This document shows, piece after piece, positions 30,102-39,149 of a stretch of DNA of 64,000 bases. A model generated the notes under the pieces. That model saw nothing but the letters and a program-made list of their open reading frames with translations. It searched no databases and was not told the DNA's origin. How positions within the stretch are numbered: the stretch's first letter is position 1; every line of letters starts with the position of its first letter. The translations under genes and the position numbers were made by a program. Source of the stretch: Actinopolymorpha alba DSM 45243 (GTDB taxonomy: Bacteria; Actinomycetota; Actinomycetes; Propionibacteriales; Actinopolymorphaceae); contig NZ_KB892747.1 in the NCBI RefSeq assembly GCF_000373925.1, forward strand, positions 38,824-102,823, in the 5' to 3' direction.

Positions 30102-30295
30102 GGCGGCCATCCTGCCAACCGGCACCGACAACTCACGACATGCCGCCCCACCGTGACATTAGGTCCCGATCGGCGCGGGCTCGGGGGTGAAATGCCCAGA
30201 TGCGCCAGCCAGGTCCGGACCCCGATCACCACCGGCGCCCGCCTTCGCCGCAGGATGGTGCCCGACCCAGTCCCCCACGGCCGCGAGGATCATCC

Positions 30296-32083
30296 ATGAC
30301 CTTCACGACCCGTCCGACTCTGCGTGGCACCTTCGGCATGGTGGCGTCCACGCACTGGCTCGCGTCCCAGGCCGCGATGGGCGTCCTGGAGCGCGGCGGC
30401 AACGCGTTCGACGCCGCCTGCTGCGCCGGGTTCGTCCTTCACGTCGTCGAGCCGCACCTGAACGGACCCGGTGGTGAGGTCCCGGCCGTCATCGCGACCG
30501 CCGACGATCACATTCCCAAGGTGCTCAACGGTCAGGGGCCCGCGCCGGCCGGGGCGACGATCGCCCACTTCCGCGACCTGGGGCTCGACCTCATCCCTGG
30601 TTCGGGTCCGCTGGCCGCCACGATCCCGGGCGCGGTCGACGCCTGGCTCCTGCTGTTGCGTGACCACGGGACCTGGCGGCTGCGCGACGTCCTCGACCCG
30701 GCGATCGGGTACGCCCGAGCCGGCCATCCGCTCGTACCCCGCGTGACCGACACCGTGGCCACGGTGCGGGAACTCTTCACCGAGCACTGGCCAACCTCCG
30801 CGGCGCTCTGGCTGCCCGACGGCAAGCCACCACAGCCGCACGCGTTGTTCGCCAATCCGGCGTACGCCAGCACGCTGGAACGCCTGGTCGTCGAGGGTGA
30901 GGCGGCCGGCCCCAATCGCGAAGCCCAGGTGGACGCCGCCCGGTGGGCCTGGCGGCAGGGGTTCGTCGCGGAGGCGATCGACGGCTTCTCGCGAAAGGCG
31001 TTCCGTGACTCCAGCGGGCGGGACCACAGCGGTCTGATGACTGGCCACGACCTGGCAACCTGGACGGCAACCTGGGAACTCGCGGCCACGATGGCGTGGA
31101 ACGACCTGACCGTCGCCAAGACCGCCGCCTGGGGCCAGGGACCCGTTCTCCTGCAGTCGTTGGCGATTCTCGAGGCGCTGGGCGACCCTGGCGAGCTCGA
31201 TCTCCAGACCGAGCGGGGGATCCACTTCACGGTCGAGGCGTTGAAGCTCGCGCTGGCCGACCGGGAGGCGTGGTACGGCGACGTCCTCGACTCGCCCCTG
31301 CCCACGCTGCTGTCCAGGCGGTACGCCGAGCAGCGGGCCACCCTGATCGGCGCCCTCGCCGCGGACGGCCTGCGTCCGGGTTCGCCCGAGGGCCGCACGC
31401 CGCGCCTGCCGGAGGCGTACGCGACCCGCCTGAAGACGGCCTGGGAGTTCTCCGGCGCCACCGGCGAGCCCACGGTGTCGGGCAGCGGCCAGACCCGTGG
31501 GGACACCTGCCACGTCGACGTGGTCGACCGCTTCGGCAACATGATCTCGGCGACGCCGAGCGGTGGGTGGCTGCAGAGCTCGCCCACCATTCCCGAGCTT
31601 GGGTTCTGCCTGGGCAGCCGCGCGCAGATGTTCTGGCTCGAGGAAGGCCTGACGTCCTCCCTGGCTCCGGGCCGCCGGCCGCGGACCACCCTGTCTCCCA
31701 CGCTGGTGCTCCGCGACGGCCGGGCCGTCCTCGCGTGCGGGTCTCCGGGCGGTGACCAGCAGGACCAGTGGCAACTGCTGTTCGTGCTGCGCCACCTCGC
31801 CGGCGGACAGTCCCTGCAAGAAGCCATTGACGCGCCGGCCTGGCACACCAACAGCTTCCCCGCGTCGTTCTTCCCTCGCACGATGGAGCCGCGCAGCCTC
31901 GTCGTGGAGGACCGCCTCGGCGACGCGCTGATCGAACGCCTGGCCCGCCGCGGCCACGTGGTCACCCGGTCAGGGCCCTGGAGTCTCGGCCGGCTGTGCG
32001 CGGTCGCGCGTGACCCCGACACCGGCGTACTCTCCGCGGGCGCCAACCCGCGAGGGATGCAGAACTACGCCGTCGGCCGCTGA
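30296..32083 (+). CDS. Gamma-glutamyltransferase family Ntn-hydrolase
   Basis: A 595-residue homologue of GGT that should self-cleave into large and small subunits. The predicted nucleophile and cleavage site is Thr404 in GDTCHVDVVDRFGNM; the residue after it is Cys, where typical enzymes have Thr (TTH). The N-terminal block MVASTHWLASQAAMGVLERG and the later SPTLVLRDGRAVLACGSPGG fit the family. No signal peptide is seen, so it acts in the cytoplasm, unlike glutathione-degrading periplasmic GGTs. Several actinobacterial relatives of this type have unknown substrates. It stands alone, with 212 bases to the divergent HAD gene start. Confidence 0.88.
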   Translation: MTFTTRPTLRGTFGMVASTHWLASQAAMGVLERGGNAFDAACCAGFVLHVVEPHLNGPGGEVPAVIATADDHIPKVLNGQGPAPAGATIAHFRDLGLDLIPGSGPLAATIPGAVDAWLLLLRDHGTWRLRDVLDPAIGYARAGHPLVPRVTDTVATVRELFTEHWPTSAALWLPDGKPPQPHALFANPAYASTLERLVVEGEAAGPNREAQVDAARWAWRQGFVAEAIDGFSRKAFRDSSGRDHSGLMTGHDLATWTATWELAATMAWNDLTVAKTAAWGQGPVLLQSLAILEALGDPGELDLQTERGIHFTVEALKLALADREAWYGDVLDSPLPTLLSRRYAEQRATLIGALAADGLRPGSPEGRTPRLPEAYATRLKTAWEFSGATGEPTVSGSGQTRGDTCHVDVVDRFGNMISATPSGGWLQSSPTIPELGFCLGSRAQMFWLEEGLTSSLAPGRRPRTTLSPTLVLRDGRAVLACGSPGGDQQDQWQLLFVLRHLAGGQSLQEAIDAPAWHTNSFPASFFPRTMEPRSLVVEDRLGDALIERLARRGHVVTRSGPWSLGRLCAVARDPDTGVLSAGANPRGMQNYAVGR

Positions 32084-32274
32084 CAGGCCCCGTCCGCGTC
32101 GTCTACGCTTGGCGCGGCGTCCCACCACGCCGAACCCTCAGCGGTCCACCCCAGCGGGACCTGCCAGGGGGCAAAGGGGATCCGACCTCGGTGCGGGGCC
32201 ACACACCTGTTCATCGCCGCTGTGCCGTGACGTCGCTGGGGGATGCGGGCACGTGGCGAGGGAGACAGGTCGAG

Positions 32275-33369
32275 ATGACCAAGGACGCCGCTTTCAAGCG
32301 CCGGGTACGCGCGCGGATGGCCAAGACCGGTGAACGCTACGCCGTGGCCCGCAGCCAGCTCGACGCCACCACCAACGCCCCGCAAGGGTCGGTTGACACC
32401 GAGGGCCTGCACGTCACCAACGGCGACGCGACGGTCGAGGTGCTCCGGCGGGCCGGGCTCACCGAGCCGATCCTTCCCTGGCGGGACGTCCTCCACGACG
32501 GGCCGGTCCCGGGAGGCCTGTCCTCTGGCGAGCTGCGAGCCGTGCGGGCCCGCTTCATCGCCGGGTCCGGATGGGCCGACTTGTCGGCGGTGGTCCGCGA
32601 CTTCGAGGCGCGCGACCGGATGCTGGAGGAGTACGCGCGCGGGCCGATCGTATTGTGGTTCGAGGCGGATCTGTATGACCAGTTGCAGATCATCCAGGTG
32701 CTCGACCAGCTCCGTCGGCTGGAGGTGGATCCGGACCGGATCTCGTTCGTGTCCGCTGGCGAGTTCCCCGGCATCGCCCATTTTCGTGGGCTCGGCGAAC
32801 TCCAGCCCGACGACCTGATCCGCCTGCGCGAGGACGAAACCCCGCTCACCCCGGAGGCACTCGACCTCGCGTCAGCCGCGTGGACGGCGTTCACCGCGCC
32901 CGATCCGTCAGGACTCGAGGCCATCGCGCGGACGTCCTCGGCGGTTCTCCGCCATCTCGGTGAGGCGTTCGGCCGGCTCATGCGGGAGTACCCCGCCCAG
33001 TCTGACGGCCTTTCCCTCACCCAGCGGCGGATCCTGCTCGCCGTCGAGGGCGGCGCGACCACCGCCGTGGAGGTGTTCCGAGAGGTCCAGCGCCGCGAGC
33101 GCCGGCCCTACCTCGGAGACACCTCCTGCTTCGACGTCATCGCAGAGCTTGCGCGGGGGCCGCATCCGCTGCTCACCGTCGACGACGCTGGCGGGGAGTT
33201 CGCCCGGCGGGCGGTCCACCTGACGGCCGCGGGTCAAGACGTCCTCGCGGGCGCCGCGGACCACGTGCAGAGCAACGGCATCGACCGCTGGATCGGCGGT
33301 GTACACCTGACAGGCCCGAAGGCGCGGTGGCGGTACGACGACCGCCGGGAAACGCTGGTCAACCTATGA
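32275..33369 (+). CDS. DUF1835 domain protein
   Basis: About 364 residues. After a basic helix (AAFKRRVRARMAKTGERYAV) the DUF1835 core begins LHVTNGDATVEVLRRAGLTE and continues PILPWRDVLHDGPVPGGLSS, the family's most conserved block. The C-terminal half resembles a winged-helix region (LTQRRILLAVEGGATTAVEV) as in the DUF3658-like companion domain. Function is unknown. The N-terminal helix resembles one found ahead of other actinobacterial DUF domains, possibly a nucleic-acid-binding tail. Start ATG 32275 follows a GGAG-type site. Confidence 0.8.
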   Translation: MTKDAAFKRRVRARMAKTGERYAVARSQLDATTNAPQGSVDTEGLHVTNGDATVEVLRRAGLTEPILPWRDVLHDGPVPGGLSSGELRAVRARFIAGSGWADLSAVVRDFEARDRMLEEYARGPIVLWFEADLYDQLQIIQVLDQLRRLEVDPDRISFVSAGEFPGIAHFRGLGELQPDDLIRLREDETPLTPEALDLASAAWTAFTAPDPSGLEAIARTSSAVLRHLGEAFGRLMREYPAQSDGLSLTQRRILLAVEGGATTAVEVFREVQRRERRPYLGDTSCFDVIAELARGPHPLLTVDDAGGEFARRAVHLTAAGQDVLAGAADHVQSNGIDRWIGGVHLTGPKARWRYDDRRETLVNL

Positions 33370-33442
33370 CAACCAGACAAGGCCCGGCTCGGCGATAAGA
33401 GGCTCTGGCCATGCATCTCGGCGCCCCTATGCTGGCGGTGTC

Positions 33443-34255
33443 ATGAAGGTGGTTACCCGTCGTCCCGGGCCAGCGCTCGCGCCGTTCGTCGCATCGCTGG
33501 GCTATTTCGAAGGCGCCCTCGCCCACCACCATGAACGCATCCTGCCGACCGGCGGGCCGCAGCTTCTCGTCAACCTGCACGAGGACACGCTCGCCGCCCG
33601 GCCCCAGTCCGAGCCTCCACTCGACCGCGCCTCTGTCGAACGCCTGAGTGGCGCGGGACTGAGCGGTCCGCGTTCACGGCCGTCACTCGTCGACACCTCA
33701 GACCAGCGCCGCACGCTGTGGGTGGCGTTCCGGCCCGGTGGGTCGTACCCCTTCTTCGCGGCACCGCCGGCGGCGACCAGCGATCAGCTGGTGGAGTTGG
33801 GCGACCTCTGGGGCGACGGCCGCGACCTGTGCGAGCGCCTGCATGCGTCAGGCGCGCCGGCCGACATGCTGCGGGTGCTCGAGGAGTCGCTCGTGGCGCA
33901 CGCCGTACGCCCAGTCCGCGTGGATCCCGCCATCGGGTTCGCCCTGCGTGAGCTCGAACGCGGCACCGGGGTACGGACGGTGGCCGAACGCCTGGGGTTC
34001 ACCACGAGACGTTTCTCGCGGCAGTTCTCCGATCACGTCGGACTGACCCCGAAGAGGTACGCCCGGGTACGCCGTTTCCAGCGCGTACTCGCCTCGATCC
34101 CCCACGACCGTCCCGTGGACTGGGCCGAGCTCGCGGTGACGAACGGCTACTTCGACCAGCCGCACCTGATCCATGACTTTCGCGCCCTGAGTGGGCTGAG
34201 TCCGACCGCCTACCGGCCGAGATCGCCCGGTGAGCGCAACCACGTCCCGCTCTGA
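33443..34255 (+). CDS. AraC family transcriptional regulator
   Basis: A 270-residue regulator. The C-terminal pair of helix-turn-helix motifs is present: VRTVAERLGFTTRRFSRQFS followed by VGLTPKRYARVRRFQRVLAS, and then AELAVTNGYFDQPHLIHDFR and ALSGLSPTAYR, the AraC/XylS signature. The N-terminal half (about 150 residues) resembles DUF6597-type sensor domains and has the HERILPTGGPQLLVNL block. It is 54 bases upstream of a VOC-family gene on the same strand, a common pairing in which the AraC and VOC proteins are co-expressed. Effector unknown. Confidence 0.9.
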   Translation: MKVVTRRPGPALAPFVASLGYFEGALAHHHERILPTGGPQLLVNLHEDTLAARPQSEPPLDRASVERLSGAGLSGPRSRPSLVDTSDQRRTLWVAFRPGGSYPFFAAPPAATSDQLVELGDLWGDGRDLCERLHASGAPADMLRVLEESLVAHAVRPVRVDPAIGFALRELERGTGVRTVAERLGFTTRRFSRQFSDHVGLTPKRYARVRRFQRVLASIPHDRPVDWAELAVTNGYFDQPHLIHDFRALSGLSPTAYRPRSPGERNHVPL

Positions 34256-34309
34256 CCAGGTGCGTTTTCCTACAATCCCAACGCCGCGACGACCGGCAGA
34301 CTGGAGAGC

Positions 34310-34741
34310 ATGAGCAACCCGACCTTGCACCCGCACCTGATCGTCTCCGACGCGGCCGCCGCCATTGAGTTCTATGCGAAGGCCTTCGGAGCGACGGAGA
34401 ACGAACGCTACACCCATCCGAACGGCAAGATCGTGCACGCGAGACTGAGCCTCGGCGACACGGTGTTCACGCTCAAGGACGAGGAGCCGGACGCGCAGGA
34501 CCTCGCGCCCACCGCGCGCGGCGGCTCACCGGTGATCCTGAGCCTGAGGGTCGATGACGCCCACGCGGTCGGCGCCGCCATGGAAAAGGCAGGGGCCACC
34601 GTCATCTTCCCGATCGACGACCATCCGTACGGCCGGATGGGACGCCTGCGGGATCCGTTCGGCCACGTCTGGATCATCTCCCAGGACATCGGTGTCGCTT
34701 CCCCTGAGGAGATCCAGCGCGCCGTCGACGCCGGAGCCTGA
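34310..34741 (+). CDS. VOC superfamily protein, PhnB/glyoxalase-like
   Basis: A 143-residue protein with two beta-alpha-beta-beta-beta modules. It begins HPHLIVSDAAAAIEFYAKAF, then GKIVHARLSLGDTVFTLKDE, and ends with the GRMGRLRDPFGHVWIIS motif, which is typical of PhnB-like VOC members (metal ligands vary). Such proteins include dioxygenases, glyoxalases and resistance proteins; substrate unknown. It follows the AraC gene and converges on proS. Confidence 0.88.
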   Translation: MSNPTLHPHLIVSDAAAAIEFYAKAFGATENERYTHPNGKIVHARLSLGDTVFTLKDEEPDAQDLAPTARGGSPVILSLRVDDAHAVGAAMEKAGATVIFPIDDHPYGRMGRLRDPFGHVWIISQDIGVASPEEIQRAVDAGA

Positions 34742-34764
34742 GACGCCCTCGGGAGGCCGACCGC

Positions 34765-36534
34765 TCAGGAAGCGCAGACCTCGACCAGGTGGTCGACGAC
34801 CTCCGCAATCGGTAGGTCGATGCGTTCGCTGGTCCGGCGGTCCTTGACCTCGACCTTGCCGTCGACGATCCGCCGGCCACACGTCACGATCGTGGGGACG
34901 CCGATCAGGTCGGCGTCGTTGAACTTCTCCCCCGGGCTGGCGGCCCGCCGATCGTCCAGCAGCACCCGGATGCCCCGCGCGTCCAACTCGGCGGCGAGCT
35001 TCTCGGCGACCTCGAACGGCTCGGCGTTCTTGCCCGTCGCGACGATGTGGACGTCAGCCGGGCTGATCTCGCGCGGCCAGATGAGTCCCTTGTCGTCGTG
35101 GTTCTTCTCCGCGATCGCCGCGAGCGCCCGGCTGACACCGATGCCGTACGACCCCATCGTCACGACGACCTGCTTGCCGTTCTCGTCGAGGACCTTGAGG
35201 TCGAGCGCCTCGGCGAACTTCCGGCCGAGAGCGAAGATATGCCCGATCTCGACGCCACGGGCGATGGTCAGGGAGCTGCCGCACCTCGGGCAGGGGTCAC
35301 CTTCGCGGATCTCCGCGGCGAAGATCGTCCCGTCGGCTTCGAAGTCGCGACCCGCCACCAGGTCGACGACGTGATTGCCGGGCTCGTTGGCGCCGGTCAC
35401 CCAGCGGGTCCCGGCGACCACCCGCGGGTCGACGAGGTAGCGCACCTTGGCGGCCTTGTCCTCGCCCAGCACGTCGGGCCCGATGTAGCCGCGGACGAGT
35501 GCGGGGTTGGCAGCGAAATCCTCCTCCGTCGTCGCCTCGACCGTCGCGGGGTACACCTGGGCACCCAGGCGCTTCTCGTCGACTTCGCGGTCGCCGGGGA
35601 CGCCGATGGCCAGTAGCTCGGACTCACCCGTGGGGTGGACGAGCTTCACGATGAGGTTCTTCAGGGTGTCTGACGCCTGCCAGGGCCGGTCGTCGCGGCG
35701 CAGCTTCTCCTGGGAGTTGAGCAGGTTGACCAACGTCTCGATGGTCGGTGTGTCGGGGGTGTCCTCGACGTGCGCGGCGGGCAGCCCGTCGTACGGCATC
35801 GCCTCGGGCACGGGGACCTCGACCGCCTCGGTGTTACCGGCGTAGTCGCAGGACGTGCAACGAACGAACGTGTCCTCGCCCACCTCGGTCGGCGTCAGGA
35901 ACTCCTCGCTCAGCGAACCGCCCATCGCGCCCGCCATCGCCGTGACGATCACGTGGTCGAGGCCCAGGCGGTTGAACGTGCTGATGTAGGCGTCGCGGTG
36001 CTTGGTGTAGGACGCCACCAGGCCGGCGTCGTCGACGTCGAAGGAGTAGGAGTCCTTCATCGAGAACTCCCGACCGCGCATGATGCCGGCACGGGGCCGC
36101 GGCTCGTCGCGGTACTTCCACTGGATCTGGTAGATCGACAGCGGAAGGTCCTTGTAGGACGAGAAGAGGTCCTTGACCAGGAGGGTGAAGATCTCCTCGT
36201 GCGTGGGACCCAGGAGATAGTCGTTGCCCTTGCGGTCCTTCAACCGGAAGATGTCGTCGCCGTACTCCGTCCAGCGGCCGGTGCGCTCATAGGGCTCACG
36301 CGGCAGCAGCGCCGGCAGGTGGATCTCCTGGAACCCCGCGGCGTCCATCTCTTCGCGTACGACCCGCTCGACGTTGAGGTACGCCCGCCACCCGAGCGGC
36401 AGCCAGGAATAGATGCCAGGTGCGGCCCGGCGGATGTAACCGGCCCGGACCAACAGCCGGTGGCTCGGGACCTCGGCATCCGCGGGATCTTCGCGCAGTG
36501 TTCGCAGGAACAGCGTCGACATCCGCAGGATCAC
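34765..36534 (-). CDS. proS: Prolyl-tRNA synthetase
   Basis: About 589 residues, a bacterial-type class II synthetase that charges tRNA-Pro. Motif 1 surrounds [20 protein letters not shown], motif 2 is [20 protein letters not shown], and motif 3 is [18 protein letters not shown]. The INS editing domain lies between motifs 2 and 3 (about residues 230-390), which removes misactivated alanine. A CPRCGSS segment near 415 is in the linker. The anticodon-binding domain ends the protein. Start is GTG 36534 or ATG 36522. In many actinobacteria it lies near ispG and rimP; here accessory genes separate them. Confidence 0.96.
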   Translation of the reverse strand: MILRMSTLFLRTLREDPADAEVPSHRLLVRAGYIRRAAPGIYSWLPLGWRAYLNVERVVREEMDAAGFQEIHLPALLPREPYERTGRWTEYGDDIFRLKDRKGNDYLLGPTHEEIFTLLVKDLFSSYKDLPLSIYQIQWKYRDEPRPRAGIMRGREFSMKDSYSFDVDDAGLVASYTKHRDAYISTFNRLGLDHVIVTAMAGAMGGSLSEEFLTPTEVGEDTFVRCTSCDYAGNTEAVEVPVPEAMPYDGLPAAHVEDTPDTPTIETLVNLLNSQEKLRRDDRPWQASDTLKNLIVKLVHPTGESELLAIGVPGDREVDEKRLGAQVYPATVEATTEEDFAANPALVRGYIGPDVLGEDKAAKVRYLVDPRVVAGTRWVTGANEPGNHVVDLVAGRDFEADGTIFAAEIREGDPCPRCGSSLTIARGVEIGHIFALGRKFAEALDLKVLDENGKQVVVTMGSYGIGVSRALAAIAEKNHDDKGLIWPREISPADVHIVATGKNAEPFEVAEKLAAELDARGIRVLLDDRRAASPGEKFNDADLIGVPTIVTCGRRIVDGKVEVKDRRTSERIDLPIAEVVDHLVEVCAS

Positions 36535-36684
36535 GGCATTTCTCCTCGGCTACACGGGTGGCCACGTCACCACCAGGGGATTTGCCGAGGATACCGGCCT
36601 TCGGCCACCAGCCAGCCACGGGTTTGCCGCGTGGCGTCCACCTGGAGCGGGTCGGCGAGCGCGGGCCCTCGCCGGCCGCTTCAC

Positions 36685-37095
36685 CTACCCGACCGGCCTG
36701 GGCATCCAGGCGGGGATCAGCTCCGGGTCACGTGGGTACTGCTCGAGATCGTCGAGCCAGGTCTCGTCCAACGGCTCGGGTCGCAGGTCCGGCTTGCTGT
36801 CGTAGTCGAAGTCGACGGAGAACCTGCCGGTGGCATCCATCCGGAACGTCGCCGTGAACCACGCGCCCTTACCGGGCTCGTAGGTGACTTCCCTCAGCTC
36901 CTCGAACAGCAGGAAGAGCTGCGCGACCGGAAGGGAGACCGACGCGCGTTCGCCGTTCGGCCTGACGATCGTCCCCCGAAACTCGGTCACGATGGTGACC
37001 ATGTAGCAGACGACCTCAACAGACTCCCACTCGTCTGTAAGCTCGTCGACCAAGACTTGGCCGATCTGCTGGTACAGCTCAGTGTGGTCTGCCAT
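36685..37095 (-). CDS. YezG/DUF600 family immunity protein
   Basis: A 136-residue acidic protein. The pattern around FRMDATGRFSVDFDYDSKPD and the C-terminal WLDDLEQYPRDPELIPAWM matches the YezG/DUF600 family. In Bacillus subtilis YezG is the immunity protein of the YeeF nuclease toxin. It follows the nuclease toxin gene by only 11 bases on the same strand, the expected toxin-then-immunity order, and so most likely binds and blocks that toxin in the producer's cytoplasm. Assignment is from sequence pattern and context together. Confidence 0.82.
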   Translation of the reverse strand: MADHTELYQQIGQVLVDELTDEWESVEVVCYMVTIVTEFRGTIVRPNGERASVSLPVAQLFLLFEELREVTYEPGKGAWFTATFRMDATGRFSVDFDYDSKPDLRPEPLDETWLDDLEQYPRDPELIPAWMPRPVG

Positions 37096-37106
37096 CTGCT
37101 CTCCCC

Positions 37107-37727
37107 TCAGCGATTCCGGAAGACCCTGGGGACCGTCTCGGTCGTGCCATTCGGCCTCGTAATGGTGTACTCAACCACGTAAAGGTCCGGGCGTTCACCG
37201 GGGCCGGTATAGACAGGGTTGATTCTTACGTGGACCTGGTTGCCGCCGCGCAACTCGTTGGCCCACATCTGCTCCATGTTGTACCACTCACGCCGTCCCC
37301 TGCTGTTGAGTTGAGCGGATTGCGGGAGCATGTTGATCCCCTCGCCCGCACCGCCGAACTGCGTACCAAACAGGTGTCCGCCCTCGTCCCCCGGATTGCC
37401 GACACCGCGACCGGCGCCGTGGCCCGCCCGGCCCTGCTGGCCACCATGGCGGACGCCGCTTCGCAGGACGAGTTGACCTTCCGCACGGATCACCCGGCCG
37501 TGCTGGTCGGTCATGTAAACGTAGTTGCTGTTGGCCCTGCCGTTGTGGACCCGATAGATGGTGTTGGGCTCCCAGTTGGGAGAGTTGGTAGTGCCCCGTC
37601 GGCGGCGGTTGAGCTCGCGGGTCCAGTTGCGAGGCCCGCCAGCCTGCACCACGCGCACCCTTCGGCCGGTCATGGCCGAGAGCCGACGAACGATTGCCCT
37701 GGCGACCCTGGTGTTGGCGCGAGCCAT
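37107..37727 (-). CDS. DNA/RNA non-specific endonuclease toxin (Endonuclea_NS_2 type), without a delivery domain
   Basis: A 206-residue protein. The nuclease block GDEGGHLFGTQFGGAGEGIN at about 113-132 places the probable catalytic His118, followed by NMLPQSAQLNSRGRREWYNM with Asn132/Asn141, and a VHVRINPVYTGPGERPDLY tail. These match the C-terminal nuclease domains of polymorphic toxins such as YeeF. The N-terminal 40 residues are strongly basic (RRLSAMTGRRVRVV). Unlike standard toxins there is no LXG or WXG leader; the ATG at 37727 has its own GGGGAGG site. Immunity gene directly downstream. Divergent from an operon of WXG100 proteins. Confidence 0.8.
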   Translation of the reverse strand: MARANTRVARAIVRRLSAMTGRRVRVVQAGGPRNWTRELNRRRRGTTNSPNWEPNTIYRVHNGRANSNYVYMTDQHGRVIRAEGQLVLRSGVRHGGQQGRAGHGAGRGVGNPGDEGGHLFGTQFGGAGEGINMLPQSAQLNSRGRREWYNMEQMWANELRGGNQVHVRINPVYTGPGERPDLYVVEYTITRPNGTTETVPRVFRNR

Positions 37728-37882
37728 GACGACCTCCCCGCTCGACCACGCCTTCTGGACAACCTACGGTAGATCGACACAGGTGATCAGAAACTTCTCC
37801 ACAATGGCCACTAGGCTCATCGACACCGCGATGCCGGTCGGTAAAGTCACAAGCGGCATCTCAGACGAAGGGGAGGGCGGCT

Positions 37883-38314
37883 GTGGCCGACGTCAGCGCC
37901 AACGATTTCGACCGGTTGTTCAACGACGCGTTGTCGACCCTGCGCCCCCTGGTCGCGCAGAGCCAGAGCGAGTCTGACGGCGACAGCGAGCCGCCCGAGC
38001 CCATCCGTGGCGTCGGTGAGGCGCTCGACGGCCACGTCCGTGTCACCGCCCGGCCGGGTGGCCAGATCGAAGCGGTGGAGCTGAATCCCCGCGCCCTCCG
38101 GTCAGATTCCGAGACCCTCGCGCAGGCGTTCGCCGACGCCTCCAACGCCGCGCTCCAGGACCTCCAGCAAAAGCTCAGCGCGGCCCTGCCGGCGATGCCC
38201 GACCAGGCCGAGTTGTTCGAACGCCTGAAGGAGTTCCAGAACCAATCGATGGTTCAGATGCAGCGTTACCTCCAGGCGATCACCGACGTGCAAGACCGGA
38301 TCGACAGGGACTGA
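37883..38314 (+). CDS. YbaB/EbfC-like protein
   Basis: A 143-residue acidic protein starting ADVSANDFDRLFNDALSTLR after GTG. The middle block GEALDGHVRVTARPGGQIEA and VELNPRALRSDSETLAQAF matches the YbaB/EbfC nucleoid-protein fold, as found in short proteins that precede WXG100 genes in actinobacteria. In those loci the role is not known; some relatives may serve as chaperones or adaptors for type VII substrates. First gene of the plus-strand three-gene operon; three bases before the next start. GTG preceded by GGGGAGGGCGGC. Confidence 0.75.
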   Translation: MADVSANDFDRLFNDALSTLRPLVAQSQSESDGDSEPPEPIRGVGEALDGHVRVTARPGGQIEAVELNPRALRSDSETLAQAFADASNAALQDLQQKLSAALPAMPDQAELFERLKEFQNQSMVQMQRYLQAITDVQDRIDRD

Positions 38315-38317
38315 CCG

Positions 38318-38650
38318 ATGGGTGAGCAGGTCGACGTCGGATGGGACAAGCTGCGGCGCGCGGCCGGTGACGTGGATGACGTCGCCCAACGCCTGGGTCG
38401 CGAGCTCCAGTCGACGCAGGGCGAGCTCGCGGGATACGGCGAGCCGTGGGGCGGCGACGAGATCGGCATGCTGATCGGCATCACCCACCAGGTGGTCTCG
38501 GAGTTCGCGTTCGAAAAGCTCGGCGAACTCCAGGAGGACCTGGCCACGCATTCCCAGGCCCTGGAAGGCGTCGCCACGACCTACCGCGACAACGAAGAAG
38601 GCGGCCAGCAGGCGATGGAGCAGCTGGGCAACGGCGCGGAAGCGATCTGA
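38318..38650 (+). CDS. WXG100 family type VII secretion protein
   Basis: A 110-residue helical hairpin protein. The turn motif is W44-G45-G46 in EPWGGDEIG. The second helix ends with Y89-R-D-N-E93 (YxxxE), the bipartite type VII (ESX) export signal. Both marks are present, so it is very likely a secreted ESX substrate or a partner that pilots the next protein. It is flanked by a YbaB-like gene and a second WXG-containing gene, spaced for co-translation (13 bases to the next start). Confidence 0.88.
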   Translation: MGEQVDVGWDKLRRAAGDVDDVAQRLGRELQSTQGELAGYGEPWGGDEIGMLIGITHQVVSEFAFEKLGELQEDLATHSQALEGVATTYRDNEEGGQQAMEQLGNGAEAI

Positions 38651-38663
38651 GGGGGACTCGGTC

Positions 38664-39149
38664 ATGGGGTTGCAGCTTCCGGGTGAGCTGGTCACCGTCC
38701 TCGGCATGATTGGCATCAACTGGCCCGAAGGCGACGAGGAGAAGCTCTTCCGGATGGGCCAGACCTGGCTCGACTTCTCCGGCAACCTCGGGCAGATCTC
38801 CGGCGATGCCGAGAAGGCCGCCGAAGCGGTCTGGACGGGTCACCAGGGCCCGACCGTCGAGGCGTTCAAGGAAATGTGGGACAAGCACGGCGGCACGAAG
38901 AACCTCGACATCGCCTCAGGCGCGGGGATGGGTTTCGGTCTCGGGCTGTTCCTCTACGCTGTGATCCTCCTCATCCTGAAGATCAACGCGATGATCCAGC
39001 TGGTGTTCCTGGCGATCGCCATTGCCCAGGCGATCGCGACCGCGGTGGCGACGTTCGGAGCCTCGCTGTTGCAGATCCCGATCTTCCGTCAGATCACCAA
39101 GACCATCATCGAGAACCTCCTCTGGATGGCGATCGAGAAGATCATCTAG
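38664..39149 (+). CDS. WXG100-like toxin delivery domain, ending before any toxin domain
   Basis: A 161-residue protein. Opening GLQLPGELVTVLGMIGINWP, a WTG turn at residues 57-59 and a long hydrophobic stretch (about 88-139: MGFGLGLFLYAVILLILKIN and beyond) match the N-terminal trafficking region of large actinobacterial polymorphic toxins. Those proteins continue for hundreds of residues with a C-terminal toxin. Here the frame ends at IEKII, directly after the trafficking region. A nuclease domain of the right kind is encoded separately and divergently at 37107-37727. Either this is a split system or the carrier lost its toxin module. Confidence 0.8.
   Translation: MGLQLPGELVTVLGMIGINWPEGDEEKLFRMGQTWLDFSGNLGQISGDAEKAAEAVWTGHQGPTVEAFKEMWDKHGGTKNLDIASGAGMGFGLGLFLYAVILLILKINAMIQLVFLAIAIAQAIATAVATFGASLLQIPIFRQITKTIIENLLWMAIEKII

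Noticed and set aside
37230-37772. Plus-strand 180-codon frame opposite the nuclease toxin gene
   Set aside because: Shadow frame; the minus-strand frame has the nuclease motif, a good ribosome site and an adjacent immunity gene.
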